Source: Levilactobacillus tangyuanensis
GTDB taxonomy: Bacteria > Bacillota > Bacilli > Lactobacillales > Lactobacillaceae
Direction: 5' to 3'
Length of the DNA: 64,000 nt
Assembly (NCBI RefSeq): GCF_003946545.1
Contig: NZ_RHOA01000006.1
Span: 1 to 64,000 of the forward strand
The notes beneath the pieces were generated by a model. That model had not been told where the DNA came from, did not search any database, and saw only the letters and a list, made by a program, of their open reading frames with translations. The translations under genes were made by a program, and so were the position numbers. Below are positions 52,063 to 60,550 of this stretch, in pieces. Every line of letters begins with the position of its first letter. The first letter of the stretch is position 1.

Positions 52063-52437
52063 CTATTTTCGCCAGAACGTCGTGCAGTCAGCCTTATCGG
52101 CAATATTAAATTCAATGATTCGTTTCAATAACTCATAGTCGACAGGTTGGCTCCACTTGATTCGGCCAAACTTTTTCCCTGGATTATAATGTGCCGCCCG
52201 AATGTCAGCGTCGAAAGCTTCCATGACCGTCCCCTCTGGTGCAAAGGCCATATGCGGCTTCGCCACGCTAAACCCAATGATAAAGGTTCCGTGGTCCGTA
52301 AACATTGGTTGGTTCCAGGCGTAACGTTGTTCTAACTGTGGAAAGGTGGTCTGAACCCATTCCAACACGTCGCGTACCCGCTGTTGGTGTTCTGGGTCTT
52401 CAACCTGATCAATAAATTTTTCAAAATCGGCAATCAT
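52063..52437 (-). CDS. DUF1801 (YdhG-like) protein
   Basis: A 124-residue protein of the DUF1801 family. FEKFIDQVEDPEHQQRV, RYAWNQPMFTDHGTFIIGFSVAKPHMAF and GKKFGRIKW are typical. Related B. subtilis YdhG has been proposed as an iron chaperone. The frame extends to 52485, but GAGGTGG precedes the ATG at 52437. It is upstream of and close to the YfhO gene. Confidence 0.82.
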   Translation of the reverse strand: MIADFEKFIDQVEDPEHQQRVRDVLEWVQTTFPQLEQRYAWNQPMFTDHGTFIIGFSVAKPHMAFAPEGTVMEAFDADIRAAHYNPGKKFGRIKWSQPVDYELLKRIIEFNIADKADCTTFWRK

Positions 52438-52559
52438 GCTGCCACCTCGCAATAGTTTTGATATGTCTCTAATTGTACCATTCACTCCCTGAAATAGTGG
52501 CGAAATCCTTCCCAGTTGTGGAACTTATTCAGCCCTTAAGGTTTTTCTTTTGGCAGTTG

Positions 52560-52740
52560 AATGCCGACGGCATTCCTTGGCGCCTTACCGGTTGGCCCTA
52601 CAAGCGCTGGAACGCTGTAGACACGACTAGGAGCCTTGAAACCCACAAGTCTCCTAGCTCGGTCTTTATCTAGGCCGAGAAGTTCCCTCTGCCAAGATAA
52701 ATTTCACAGCTGAGTACTTGTAGGCCCGCCCTCACGGCTT
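52560..52740 (-). repeat. Structured intergenic repeat Y13
   Basis: Minus-strand copy: starts AGCCGTGAGGGCGG and ends CCAACCGGTAAGGCG with 3' hairpin GGAATGCC-gtc-GGCATTC. CTACAAG pairs with CTTGTAG in the composite stem. P2 is TATCTTGG.. with a TTAG-free left arm, so it is slightly diverged. The 3' end faces the DUF1801 gene. Between 52741 and 52960 I see nothing else. Confidence 0.78.
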
Positions 52741-52960
52741 AGATTGGTGAGAATCAAGACAAGTGAGAGTCAAGACCAATCAGAATCAACGGTCACGATA
52801 CTTTGATTCACATCAATAACGTTTATCCAAATTGTCTCTATAGCTATGCAACCCGCGAAGTGAGGCTCAGGCCACATCGATTCCAACATTGATCACAACT
52901 CATTATTTTAATTTTAAATATAAACGCCCCGCTACAGCCTATTGTCACGCTCGAAGCCAC

Positions 52961-52992
52961 AAAAAGGCCGACCTCCTTAGACGAGTTCGGCC
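52961..52992 (-). terminator. Terminator downstream of Y14/Y15
   Basis: On the minus strand GGCCGA pairs with TCGGCC and T5 follows. It lies between Y13 and Y14 and may end the transcript of the xylose symporter gene at 53670. Confidence 0.65.
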
Positions 52993-53035
52993 ACAACCAA
53001 AGCCATAGAACTCATCACTGTCTCATGCCAGATGG

Positions 53036-53214
53036 AAGCCGGAGACTGGTAAGCCCGAAGTTCCGTGACCGTCTTCTTAGGCTGGCTGGGTCTGTCAGGC
53101 TTAGAAGACTGGCCGCCAGGTAGACTCGAACTTTGAGGCTACCTGACGCCCTGAAGACCGCCTCTCAGGCTTCAGGTCTGCCCCATGGAACGCAGAGGTT
53201 ACCAGTCGTAGGCT
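53036..53214 (+). repeat. Structured intergenic repeat Y14 (four-way variant)
   Basis: Outer stem GACTGGTAA (53044-53052) with TTACCAGTC (53199-53207), inner TTCCGTG/CATGGAA. P2 is GTCTTCTTAG with CTTAGAAGAC. An extra hairpin CAGGTAG/CTACCTG is present, then CTGAAG/CTTCAG in the P3 position. Confidence 0.82.
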
Positions 53215-53228
53215 GATTTAGTGCTGGA

Positions 53229-53412
53229 TCAGAGGCCGAAGGAAGGCAGGTGCGGAGTCCCGTGGTGGTCTTCTTAGGTTGGCCGGGCCTGCCGAGCTTA
53301 GAAGACTGGCCGTCCAGATAGACTCGGTTTTTGAGGCTATCTGGCGCCCTGAAGACCGCCTTTCAGGCTTCAGGTCTGCCTCATGGGACGGAGCACCTGC
53401 CAGCCGTAGGCT
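53229..53412 (+). repeat. Structured intergenic repeat Y15 (four-way variant)
   Basis: Same plan as Y14: GGCAGGTGC (53245-53253) with GCACCTGCC (53393-53401), inner TCCCGTG/CATGGGA, P2 TCTTCTTAG/CTTAGAAGA, extra hairpin CAGATAG/CTATCTG, then CTGAAG/CTTCAG. Against Y14 the stems changed on both arms. Confidence 0.82.
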
Positions 53413-53509
53413 GACCAACTCCAACCAACCCAAAACCAAACCTTTACACAAACGATATCGAATGGCCACATAAACTCGGTACAGTTGACCATAAAGAGGA
53501 GGCATCATC

Positions 53510-53659
53510 ATGCGACCAATGTCTGATCGACTGTATAGCTACGTCTGGATGTCACTGCTGCTAGTAGGCTTTGGGTCACCAAGCATTGCGGCGGCCGCCC
53601 AAGCCGTGACCAACGCTAGCCAAACAAAAAGACCGTCCTCACAGGAACAGCCTCGATAA
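53510..53659 (+). CDS. Small secreted peptide
   Basis: A 49-residue frame with a signal peptide (MRPMSDRLYSYVWMSLLLV, cleavage near AAAA) and a short polar tail (NASQTKRPSSQEQPR). GAGGAGG lies 7 nt before the ATG, one of the best signals in the area. It is convergent with the symporter gene, 10 nt between stops. The layout resembles the small secreted protein at 60551, at the other end of the xyl region. Function unknown. Confidence 0.55.
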   Translation: MRPMSDRLYSYVWMSLLLVGFGSPSIAAAAQAVTNASQTKRPSSQEQPR

Positions 53660-53669
53660 ATCACTAATT

Positions 53670-55046
53670 TTATTTTTCGGTAACGACTAGGTCATCAGCA
53701 TCTTCGCCGGCCTTAGTCCGTAACGTTGCTTCGATATCTTCCAAAGAACGGCCACGAGTTTCGAAAACCTTCTTTTGGACGAACCAGATAGAAGCGAAAC
53801 AAAGCACCCCGTAACCGATGAACAGACTACCAGTACCGAAGTAATCCAACAGGTATGGGAAGGTTAAGGAAACAATCATGTTTGCCGTCCAGTTAATCAC
53901 ACTGGCAAACGAGTTCCCTAGACCCCGAATGTTGAGTGGGAAGACTTCCCCAATCATCACCCACATCACGGGACCCCAGGTTGCGGAGAAGAACGCGATG
54001 TAGATGGTCAAGGCCAGCACGGAAATAATTGCGGCCACGTGAGACCCACCGGAGAACTTCATGCCGAGACTCATGACAAACAGGGAAATCCCCATGCCGA
54101 CGGCCCCAATGTTTAACATCTTTTTCCGGTCAAACTTGTCCATGATGGCGACGGCAATGGCGGTAACCACCACGTTGAAGACCCCAATGCCGATGTGAGC
54201 TAACAAGGCAGCGTGCACCCCGAAGCCAACGTCGGTAAAGATGGTTGGCGCGTAGTAGAGCACCGTGTTACAACCCATAACTTGTTGGAAGATGGCAAGG
54301 CCAACCCCAATAACTAATGATGGATGAACCATCTTACTGAATAATTCATTCCAGCCACCACTGACGATTTTAGCGGATGCTTCAATTTCAGTAATTTCTT
54401 TGTTTACGGCAACTTCATCATGTTTGTTCATGGTTTCAAGCACTTCACGCGCCTGGTCCATGTGGCCACTCTTAGCTAAGAACCGTGGGCTTTCTGGGAG
54501 GATTAACCCACCCAGGAACAACAAGGCGGCAGGAACCGCAGCGAAGCCTAACATCCAGCGCCAGCCGGTGTAAATACCGGAGAACGACAAGTTGGTAACG
54601 TAGGCCAACAAGATCCCGGTCATAACCATCAGTTGGAACAGGCTGGAAACCGTCCCCCGCTTATCGGCGGGTGCGAGTTCGGCCAAGTACGTTGGGATTA
54701 AGGCGGAAGCGGCACCAACGGCGGTACCCAAGATAACCCGTGAAAGAATTAGTGTCCAGAACTCTGGCGAAAACGCCGACCCCAAAGCACCAATAAAGAA
54801 AATAATAGCAGAGAGAAGTAGAAGCTTCCGCCGACCATAACGGTCAGACGATGGCCCGATAATAGCGGCACCCAAGATGGCACCCAGCAGTACGGCACTA
54901 ACGACCCAGCCTTGTTCCCAAGAGCCCAAGTGCATTTGCTTCTGAATAAACAAAATGGCTCCTGAGATTACCCCGGTATCATACCCAAAGAGAAGTCCTC
55001 CAAGGGCGCCGAAGAAGTAAACGAATCCGGTTGAAACTTTATGCAT
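53670..55046 (-). CDS. xylT: Sugar porter family MFS symporter, probable D-xylose/H+ (copy 1)
   Basis: A 458-residue 12-helix transporter. GGLLFGYDTGVISGA is in helix 1; DRYGRRK between helices 2-3 and DKFDRKK between 8-9 are the duplicated sugar-porter signatures; LPESPRFL follows helix 6; QQVMGCNTVLYYAPTIF is in helix 7. These match XylE/XylT-type H+ symporters. AAGGAAG precedes the ATG. It has its own promoter region with XylR operator and cre site. A near copy lies upstream. Confidence 0.9.
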   Translation of the reverse strand: MHKVSTGFVYFFGALGGLLFGYDTGVISGAILFIQKQMHLGSWEQGWVVSAVLLGAILGAAIIGPSSDRYGRRKLLLLSAIIFFIGALGSAFSPEFWTLILSRVILGTAVGAASALIPTYLAELAPADKRGTVSSLFQLMVMTGILLAYVTNLSFSGIYTGWRWMLGFAAVPAALLFLGGLILPESPRFLAKSGHMDQAREVLETMNKHDEVAVNKEITEIEASAKIVSGGWNELFSKMVHPSLVIGVGLAIFQQVMGCNTVLYYAPTIFTDVGFGVHAALLAHIGIGVFNVVVTAIAVAIMDKFDRKKMLNIGAVGMGISLFVMSLGMKFSGGSHVAAIISVLALTIYIAFFSATWGPVMWVMIGEVFPLNIRGLGNSFASVINWTANMIVSLTFPYLLDYFGTGSLFIGYGVLCFASIWFVQKKVFETRGRSLEDIEATLRTKAGEDADDLVVTEK

Positions 55047-55113
55047 AGTCTTTTTACTTCCTTTGACGGTTCATCGCCGTAGATTTTGGTTCACTGTAAG
55101 TTGGCGTTTCTTT

Positions 55114-55138
55114 AGTTAGTTGATTGCTTCAACCAACT
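55114..55138. promoter_or_regulatory. XylR operator upstream of symporter copy 1
   Basis: AGTTAGTTGA-ttgct-TCAACCAACT, an inverted repeat with one mismatch, downstream of the -10 region on the minus strand. Confidence 0.7.
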
Positions 55139-55171
55139 ATGCTTATTATGATAGCACTTACATTTATTTTT

Positions 55172-55186
55172 TGGAAGCGTTTTCCA
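55172..55186. promoter_or_regulatory. cre site upstream of symporter copy 1
   Basis: TGGAAGCGTTTTCCA is a near-perfect CcpA site, about 35 bp upstream of the XylR operator. Confidence 0.8.
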
Positions 55187-55187
55187 C

Positions 55188-55216
55188 AAAAAAACACCGC
55201 CATGACCGGCGGTGTA
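55188..55216 (-). terminator. Terminator of symporter copy 2
   Basis: On the minus strand ACACCGCC-ggtcat-GGCGGTGT followed by T7. Confidence 0.88.
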
Positions 55217-55231
55217 TTCTAAGTTGTTTGA

Positions 55232-56605
55232 TTATTCAGCTGTATTCAGGTCTGTGGCCGTTTCGCCGGCCTTTTCCCGCAGCGTTGCTTCGATTTCTTC
55301 CAGTGAACGGTTCCGTGTTTCGAAGACCTTCTTCTGAACGAACCAGATGGAGGCGAAACAGAGGACACCGTAACCGATGAACAGGCTACCGGTACCGAAG
55401 AAGTTCAACAGTGCTGGGAAGGTTAAGGAAACCACCATGTTGGCTGTCCAGTTGATCACACTGGCAAAGGAGTTCCCTAACCCACGGATGTTCAATGGGA
55501 AGACTTCCCCAATCATGACCCACATGACGGGACCCCAAGTTGCGGAGAAGAACGCAATGTAGATGGTTAAGGCAATCACGGAGATGATGGCCGCAACGTG
55601 TGAACCGCCGGAGAACTTCATCCCAAGGCTCATGACGAACAGGGAAATCCCCATCCCAACGGCCCCGATGTTTAACATCTTCTTCCGGTCAATCTTATCC
55701 ATGATAGCCACGGCAATGGCTGTCACAATCACGTTGAAAATCCCAATCCCAATGTGGGCTAACAGGGCCGCGTTGACCCCGAAACCAACGTCGGTGAAGA
55801 TGGTTGGCGCGTAGTAGAGCACCGTGTTACAACCCATGACTTGTTGGAAAATGGCTAAGCCAATCCCGATAACCAGTGAAGGACGAACCATCTTACCAAA
55901 GAGTTCGGTCCAGCCACCACTCTGCATCTTAGCTTGTTCTTGAATCTGGGTTAATTCGGCATTAACGGCTTTCGTATCATGCTTATTCATGGTATCCAGG
56001 ACTTGGCGAGCATCGTCGACCCGACCACTCTTTACCAAGAACCGTGGGCTTTCGGGTAAGATTAATCCCCCGAAGAACAGTAATGCGGCGGGAACGGCGG
56101 CAAATCCTAACATCAAACGCCAGCCGTGGAAGATGTCGGCCCAAGCGTAGTTGGTGATGTAGGCTAACAGAATCCCCGTCATAACCATCAGTTGGAACAG
56201 ACTGGAGACAGTGCCCCGCTTGTCGGCGGGTGACAATTCTGCCAAGTACGTTGGAATCAGCGCTGAGGCGGCCCCAACGGCCATCCCGAGGACGACCCGT
56301 GAAATAATCAGTGTCCAAAACTCAGGTGCCAGCCCGGAGCCCAAGGCCCCAACGAAGAAAATAATGGCTGATAGCAATAAGAGTTTCCGCCGACCGTAAC
56401 GGTCAGACGATGGCCCAATAATGGCGGCCCCTAAGATGGCACCTAACAAGACGGCACTAACAACCCAACCTTGTTGCCAAGGGCCCAAGTGCATTTGCTT
56501 CTGGATAAACAGAATGGCACCTGAGATGACCCCGGTATCGTAACCGAAGAGTAAGCCACCTAATGCCCCGAAAAAGTAAACAAATCCGGTTGAAACTTTT
56601 CGCAT
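55232..56605 (-). CDS. xylT: Sugar porter family MFS symporter, probable D-xylose/H+ (copy 2)
   Basis: A 457-residue symporter that differs from copy 1 mainly in the loop between helices 6 and 7, around helix 5, and at the C-terminus. All sugar-porter motifs are kept (GYDTGVISGA, DRYGRRK, LPESPRFL, QQVMGCNTVLYYAP). AAGGAGC precedes the ATG. It has a separate operator, cre site and terminator, so it is its own transcription unit downstream of xylB. Confidence 0.9.
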   Translation of the reverse strand: MRKVSTGFVYFFGALGGLLFGYDTGVISGAILFIQKQMHLGPWQQGWVVSAVLLGAILGAAIIGPSSDRYGRRKLLLLSAIIFFVGALGSGLAPEFWTLIISRVVLGMAVGAASALIPTYLAELSPADKRGTVSSLFQLMVMTGILLAYITNYAWADIFHGWRLMLGFAAVPAALLFFGGLILPESPRFLVKSGRVDDARQVLDTMNKHDTKAVNAELTQIQEQAKMQSGGWTELFGKMVRPSLVIGIGLAIFQQVMGCNTVLYYAPTIFTDVGFGVNAALLAHIGIGIFNVIVTAIAVAIMDKIDRKKMLNIGAVGMGISLFVMSLGMKFSGGSHVAAIISVIALTIYIAFFSATWGPVMWVMIGEVFPLNIRGLGNSFASVINWTANMVVSLTFPALLNFFGTGSLFIGYGVLCFASIWFVQKKVFETRNRSLEEIEATLREKAGETATDLNTAE

Positions 56606-56703
56606 ATTTTTCGCTCCTTATGCGGCCTACGCCGTAGAAATAAAGTGACAGAGTATGTGTAAGTAAACGCTGAATTGCTTAATGTAAGTTGGTTTAATCA
56701 CGT

Positions 56704-56726
56704 GTTGGTTGATTTGCTCAACCAAC
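56704..56726. promoter_or_regulatory. XylR operator upstream of symporter copy 2
   Basis: GTTGGTTGA-tttgc-TCAACCAAC is a perfect inverted repeat, the best operator of the regulon. Confidence 0.8.
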
Positions 56727-56759
56727 CATGAGGATATAATACCACGTCCAAATCTATTT

Positions 56760-56773
56760 TGGAAGCGTTTTCT
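56760..56773. promoter_or_regulatory. cre site upstream of symporter copy 2
   Basis: TGGAAGCGTTTTCT fits the CcpA consensus, about 34 bp upstream of the operator, the same spacing as in copy 1. Confidence 0.75.
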
Positions 56774-56783
56774 TTTAAAAATA

Positions 56784-56808
56784 AAAAAAGCCCGGCAAAC
56801 GCCAGACT
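56784..56808 (-). terminator. Terminator of xylB
   Basis: On the minus strand AGTCTGGC-gttt-GCCGGGCT (mismatched) followed by T7. Confidence 0.8.
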
Positions 56809-56833
56809 TTCTGCAAACTTTATTAAAATATTT

Positions 56834-58342
56834 TTATAGCTCGGCCTTACGGTAATCAAGGAGTTGTTCGCTAATCCCCTTGGTTTGTTGGTATACCTGC
56901 TTATAGATTTGATGCATTTTTTCATACTTAGCCGCGTTGTCTGGATTTGGCTCGTAGGCCTTACCAAAATGGACAAAGGTTTCGGCACAGTCTTGGAGCG
57001 AATCGAACCAGCCCAGGCCGACGGCGGCAATCATCGCTGCCCCCATACCAGGACCCTGTTCGTTTTCTAGGCTGACCACTTTGCGGTTGAAGATGTCGGC
57101 CTGAATCTGAAGCCAGAGGGGACTCTTGGCCCCACCACCGATGGAAACGACCGTATCGAAATCGCCCCCATTTTCCTCATAGATGTCGAAGAGGTCGCGG
57201 AAGGAGAAGACGATCCCCTCTAAGACGGCCCGGACGAAGTCGTAACGCTGATGCGTGCCATCGATCCCGGTAAAGCTTCCCCGAATGTCGGCATCGGCGT
57301 AAGGTGCCCGTTCACCCACGATATAAGGCGTGTACAGCAGGCCATTGGCCCCGACCGTCGATTTAGCGGCACTCGCCACAAACTCCGTGAAATCATCAAC
57401 TGGGGCAAAGGTCTTCTTGAACCAGCTCAAAGAATACCCAGCGGCCAACGTCACACCCATGGAGTAGTATTTGTCAGGAATGGCATGGTCTTCAAACTGC
57501 AGGACCCCGTGATAGTTCACGTCGGCGTTGTCTTCATACTTCAGGACAACTCCGGAGGTCCCGATGCTGGAAAGCACCATGTTCGGGTGTAAGATGCCCG
57601 CACCAACGGCCCCGGCGGCGTTGTCGGCGGCGCCACCGAAGACCTTGGTGTCCATGTTCAAGCCAGAGAATTCGGCGTAGGCGGCCGTTACCGTCCCGGC
57701 AAAATCGATCGACTTAATCAGGGGTGGGCACATGCTCATTGGAATATCGAAGACGTCACAAATCCGTTGGCTCCATTCGCCCTTGGCCACATCTAACAGC
57801 ACCGTCCCGGTCGCATCGGAGTAATCCATGGCCAGGTTACCGGTCATGCGGTAGCGCACGTAATCCTTAGGTAGCACAAAGTACTTGGCCTTAGCCCAGA
57901 TGTCGGGTTCGTTTTCCTTAACCCACAGTAATTTGGTCAGCGTAAAGCCTTCGAGCGGCTGATTCCGGGTAATATCGACGAACTCATCGCCCAGTTTGGC
58001 CTCGATCTCCTCACGTTGAGGCGTGCTCCGGGTATCGTTCCAGAGAATCGATGGCCGTAAGACCTTCTTGTTCTCATCCAACAGAACCAGCCCATGCATT
58101 TGGCCAGAGAAACTCAGCCCCTCGATATCATCGGCGGCCAGGTGGTCATTCAAGATCAAGCGAACAATCGCCACCGTCGTGCCAGAGACCCAGTCTTCGG
58201 GGTTCTGTTCGTTATACCCCGGCTGTTTCTGAATCAAATCGTAGTCAAAACTTTCCTGAGCAACAATCTGCCCACTATGGTCTAAGGCCGATACCTTAAC
58301 GGCACTGGTCCCCAGGTCAACACCGAGTACATACTTTCCCAT
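56834..58342 (-). CDS. xylB: Xylulokinase
   Basis: A 502-residue FGGY kinase that phosphorylates D-xylulose to xylulose 5-phosphate, feeding phosphoketolase. [11 protein letters not shown] is near the N-terminus, [12 protein letters not shown] near 80, [14 protein letters not shown] near 240 and [17 protein letters not shown] near 395. AGGAGGAAT precedes the ATG. No XylR operator is visible directly upstream; instead repeats Y16 and Y17 separate it from xylA, so it may rely on readthrough past the xylA terminator or on an unseen promoter. Confidence 0.95.
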   Translation of the reverse strand: MGKYVLGVDLGTSAVKVSALDHSGQIVAQESFDYDLIQKQPGYNEQNPEDWVSGTTVAIVRLILNDHLAADDIEGLSFSGQMHGLVLLDENKKVLRPSILWNDTRSTPQREEIEAKLGDEFVDITRNQPLEGFTLTKLLWVKENEPDIWAKAKYFVLPKDYVRYRMTGNLAMDYSDATGTVLLDVAKGEWSQRICDVFDIPMSMCPPLIKSIDFAGTVTAAYAEFSGLNMDTKVFGGAADNAAGAVGAGILHPNMVLSSIGTSGVVLKYEDNADVNYHGVLQFEDHAIPDKYYSMGVTLAAGYSLSWFKKTFAPVDDFTEFVASAAKSTVGANGLLYTPYIVGERAPYADADIRGSFTGIDGTHQRYDFVRAVLEGIVFSFRDLFDIYEENGGDFDTVVSIGGGAKSPLWLQIQADIFNRKVVSLENEQGPGMGAAMIAAVGLGWFDSLQDCAETFVHFGKAYEPNPDNAAKYEKMHQIYKQVYQQTKGISEQLLDYRKAEL

Positions 58343-58400
58343 CGGTCATTCCTCCTAGTTTATCGTTTGGTTTTAGTTTTTTGTTTTGGTTTTAAATCTC

Positions 58401-58486
58401 AGACAGCGCAAGCTGTCCGCCTGCCGGTTGGCCTGCTGGAGGCTGGAACGCCATGGCTGAGCCTCCCTCAGGTCGCCCTCTCGGCT
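58401..58486 (-). repeat. Structured intergenic repeat Y16 (deletion derivative)
   Basis: Keeps both ends (AGCCGAGAGGGCG and CCAACCGGCAGGCGG), the composite stem and the 3' hairpin GGACAGC-ttgc-GCTGTC, but the two internal hairpins are missing: the arms meet at CCATGG. Its 3' end faces the xylB start. Confidence 0.8.
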
Positions 58487-58546
58487 AATCACTTAACATC
58501 CTATTCCACACTAACTAGCCCAATCAAACCGCAGTCGGCTAGTATG

Positions 58547-58702
58547 AGCCGTGAGGGCGCCAGATAGGGGGCTCAGTGGTGTCGTTTGCCTTAGCCGAGC
58601 GACTTTACTCGGGTTAGGCAAAGGTCGAGCTTTGAGACCGGGCTTGGGGCTCAAAGTCGGCCCACCACGTTCCAGCCCCCTAACTGGCAACCGGCAAGGC
58701 GG
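58547..58702 (+). repeat. Structured intergenic repeat Y17
   Basis: Full copy: GCCAG..TAGGGGGCT with AGCCCCCTA..CTGGC; inner GTGGTG/CACCAC; P2 TTTGCCTTAGCCGAG with CTCGGGTTAGGCAAA; P3 CTTTGAG/CTCAAAG; ACGTTCCAGC. It is divergent to Y16 with 60 bp between them, downstream of the xylA terminator. Confidence 0.88.
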
Positions 58703-58715
58703 CATTGGTCGAAAG

Positions 58716-58751
58716 ACAAAAATGGCGGACGAACACACCGTTCGTCCGCCA
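58716..58751 (-). terminator. Terminator of xylA
   Basis: On the minus strand TGGCGGACGAAC-ggtgt-GTTCGTCCGCCA, perfect 12 bp, followed by T5. Confidence 0.9.
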
Positions 58752-58773
58752 ATTTCTTGTCAGTTATTTTAAA

Positions 58774-60123
58774 TTATTTGCTAAGGGTCTCGATGATGTA
58801 GTGGTTGAGCGTGTCCTTAACTTGTTCAAGGTGGTCTGAATGCGTTGCCTTAACCAGATCAGCTTGCGTCTTGTCCAAGGAGTAGTCTTCCATCTGCTTG
58901 AAACTAGCCTTACCAGCTTCGATGTCGGCACCGATGCCAGACTTGTATGAGCTGTAACGGTCAGCCTTCAAGTTGTCCAAGAAGCCATCAGCCTTCATAG
59001 CAGCTGCAACACGCAGGCCGGCAGCAAAGCTGTCCATACCAACGATATGGCCGTAGAAGAGGTCTTCTGGGGCAAATGAAGTCCGACGAGGCTTAGCATC
59101 AAAGTTTAACCCACCGCGAGGGCCGATGCTACCGTTTTCGATAACTTCGTACATTGCAGCAGTGGTTTCGTATAAGTTTGATGGGTATTCGTCGATGTCC
59201 CAACCGATTAACTTGTCACCCTCGTTGGCATCCAATGAACCCAGTAAACCGGCTTCACGGGCAACGCGGATTTCGTGTTGGTAAGTATGGCCAGCTAAGT
59301 TGGCGTGGTTACCTTCCAAGTTCAACTTGAAGTCTTTGTCCAGATCGTATTCCTTCATGAAGGCGATCGTGGTTGCGGCATCAAAGTCGTACTGGTGGGT
59401 CGTTGGTTCCTTAGGCTTTGGTTCTAACATCATCTGAGCATCGAAGCCGATTTCGTTAGCGTAATCCTTAGCCAAATGGAACATCTTAGCAGCGTGTTCT
59501 TGTTCCTGCTTCATGTTCGTGTTCCAGAGTGATTCGTAACCTTCACGGCCACCCCAGAAGACATAGTTTTCAGAACCGACACGCTTACCAATTTCCAAAC
59601 TGTGCTTCAATTGAGCGGCACTGTAAGCAAAGACGTCAGCGTATGGCGAGGTTGCAGCCCCTTCAACGAACCGAGGGTTTGAGAACATGTTTGACGTGTT
59701 CCAAAGAACCTTCATGCCAGAAGTCTTTTGGTAGTCAACGATCTTGTCGACAACTTTATCCAGGTTAGCGTTGGTTTCACGTAAAGTGTCCCCTTCAGGT
59801 GCTAAGTCACGGTCATGGAAGCAAAGGTAGTCTACCCCTAATTTGTTGTAAAATTCGAAGGCAGCATCCACCTTGGCTAAAGCCAAGTCCATTGGATCTG
59901 TGTAGTGGTCGTAAGGACGTTGAGCGGTCCCGTCACCGAATGGGTCAACTAAACGTTGATCAAAAGTGTGCCAGTAAGCTACGGAGAACCGTAACCAATC
60001 TTTCATTTTCTTACCTGCAATCACTTCTTCAGGATTGTAGTATTGGAAACCTAAGCCAGACTTCTTATCTTGATGGCCGACGTATTGAATCTTGTCGATG
60101 CCTTTCCAGTATTCTTCAGTCAT
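58774..60123 (-). CDS. xylA: Xylose isomerase
   Basis: A 449-residue class II xylose isomerase that converts D-xylose to D-xylulose. The catalytic His is in CFHDRD near 103; metal ligands are in [15 protein letters not shown] near 235 and LNLEGNHA near 270; WDIDEYP near 310 is typical. The Shine-Dalgarno AGGAGG is about 13 nt before the ATG, longer than usual. It has the best promoter of the cluster with operator and cre. It is upstream of xylB but separated by a strong terminator and two repeats. Confidence 0.96.
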   Translation of the reverse strand: MTEEYWKGIDKIQYVGHQDKKSGLGFQYYNPEEVIAGKKMKDWLRFSVAYWHTFDQRLVDPFGDGTAQRPYDHYTDPMDLALAKVDAAFEFYNKLGVDYLCFHDRDLAPEGDTLRETNANLDKVVDKIVDYQKTSGMKVLWNTSNMFSNPRFVEGAATSPYADVFAYSAAQLKHSLEIGKRVGSENYVFWGGREGYESLWNTNMKQEQEHAAKMFHLAKDYANEIGFDAQMMLEPKPKEPTTHQYDFDAATTIAFMKEYDLDKDFKLNLEGNHANLAGHTYQHEIRVAREAGLLGSLDANEGDKLIGWDIDEYPSNLYETTAAMYEVIENGSIGPRGGLNFDAKPRRTSFAPEDLFYGHIVGMDSFAAGLRVAAAMKADGFLDNLKADRYSSYKSGIGADIEAGKASFKQMEDYSLDKTQADLVKATHSDHLEQVKDTLNHYIIETLSK

Positions 60124-60146
60124 AATTTTATAAAAACCTCCTGGTT

Positions 60147-60214
60147 AGTTCGTTGCGACAACCAACTTACAAAACTTATTATACAGAGCTTAGAAGTTAA
60201 TGCAAGCGTTTTCG
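60147..60214 (-). promoter_or_regulatory. xylA promoter with XylR operator and cre site
   Basis: On the minus strand -35 TTGCAT (60205-60200), 16-nt spacer, -10 TATAAT (60183-60178). cre TGCAAGCGTTTTCG (60201-60214) overlaps the -35. The operator AGTTCGTTG-cga-CAACCAACT (60147-60167) lies just after the -10. Further AACCAACT-like half-sites occur near 60270-60285. The stretch 60215-60450 is AT-rich and holds nothing else I can support. Confidence 0.85.
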
Positions 60215-60550
60215 TCAAGATTTTTCAAAAATTTGATAGCGGTTACTTCCGGAATTAGTAAAAAAGTTAAACCAACTATGTTCAACCATCTGGAGAATAC
60301 CACAGAATCCACGGCGGCGGGTCAAACTTGAATTAGGTAAATCCATTCACTTATATATAGAAAGAAAATATTATTCTGGGAAACGGATTCATAAATTAGA
60401 TGTTTATTCCGACACGTTTGCTTAACCATTTCTGAACGTAAACTTTACATTTTGACGACCTATTCCTTTATGTTCATCCACTATAATATTTTTAAAGAAT
60501 CAATGAGGAATGCTAAGTGGTCATGCCCATATCGATTGAGGAGGATAACT

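Noticed and set aside
2636-58702. Interpretation of the Y elements as ordinary Rho-independent terminators or insertion sequences
   Set aside because: No T-tracts follow them, separate terminators are present, and no transposase gene or clear target duplication was seen. A MITE-like origin is not excluded.
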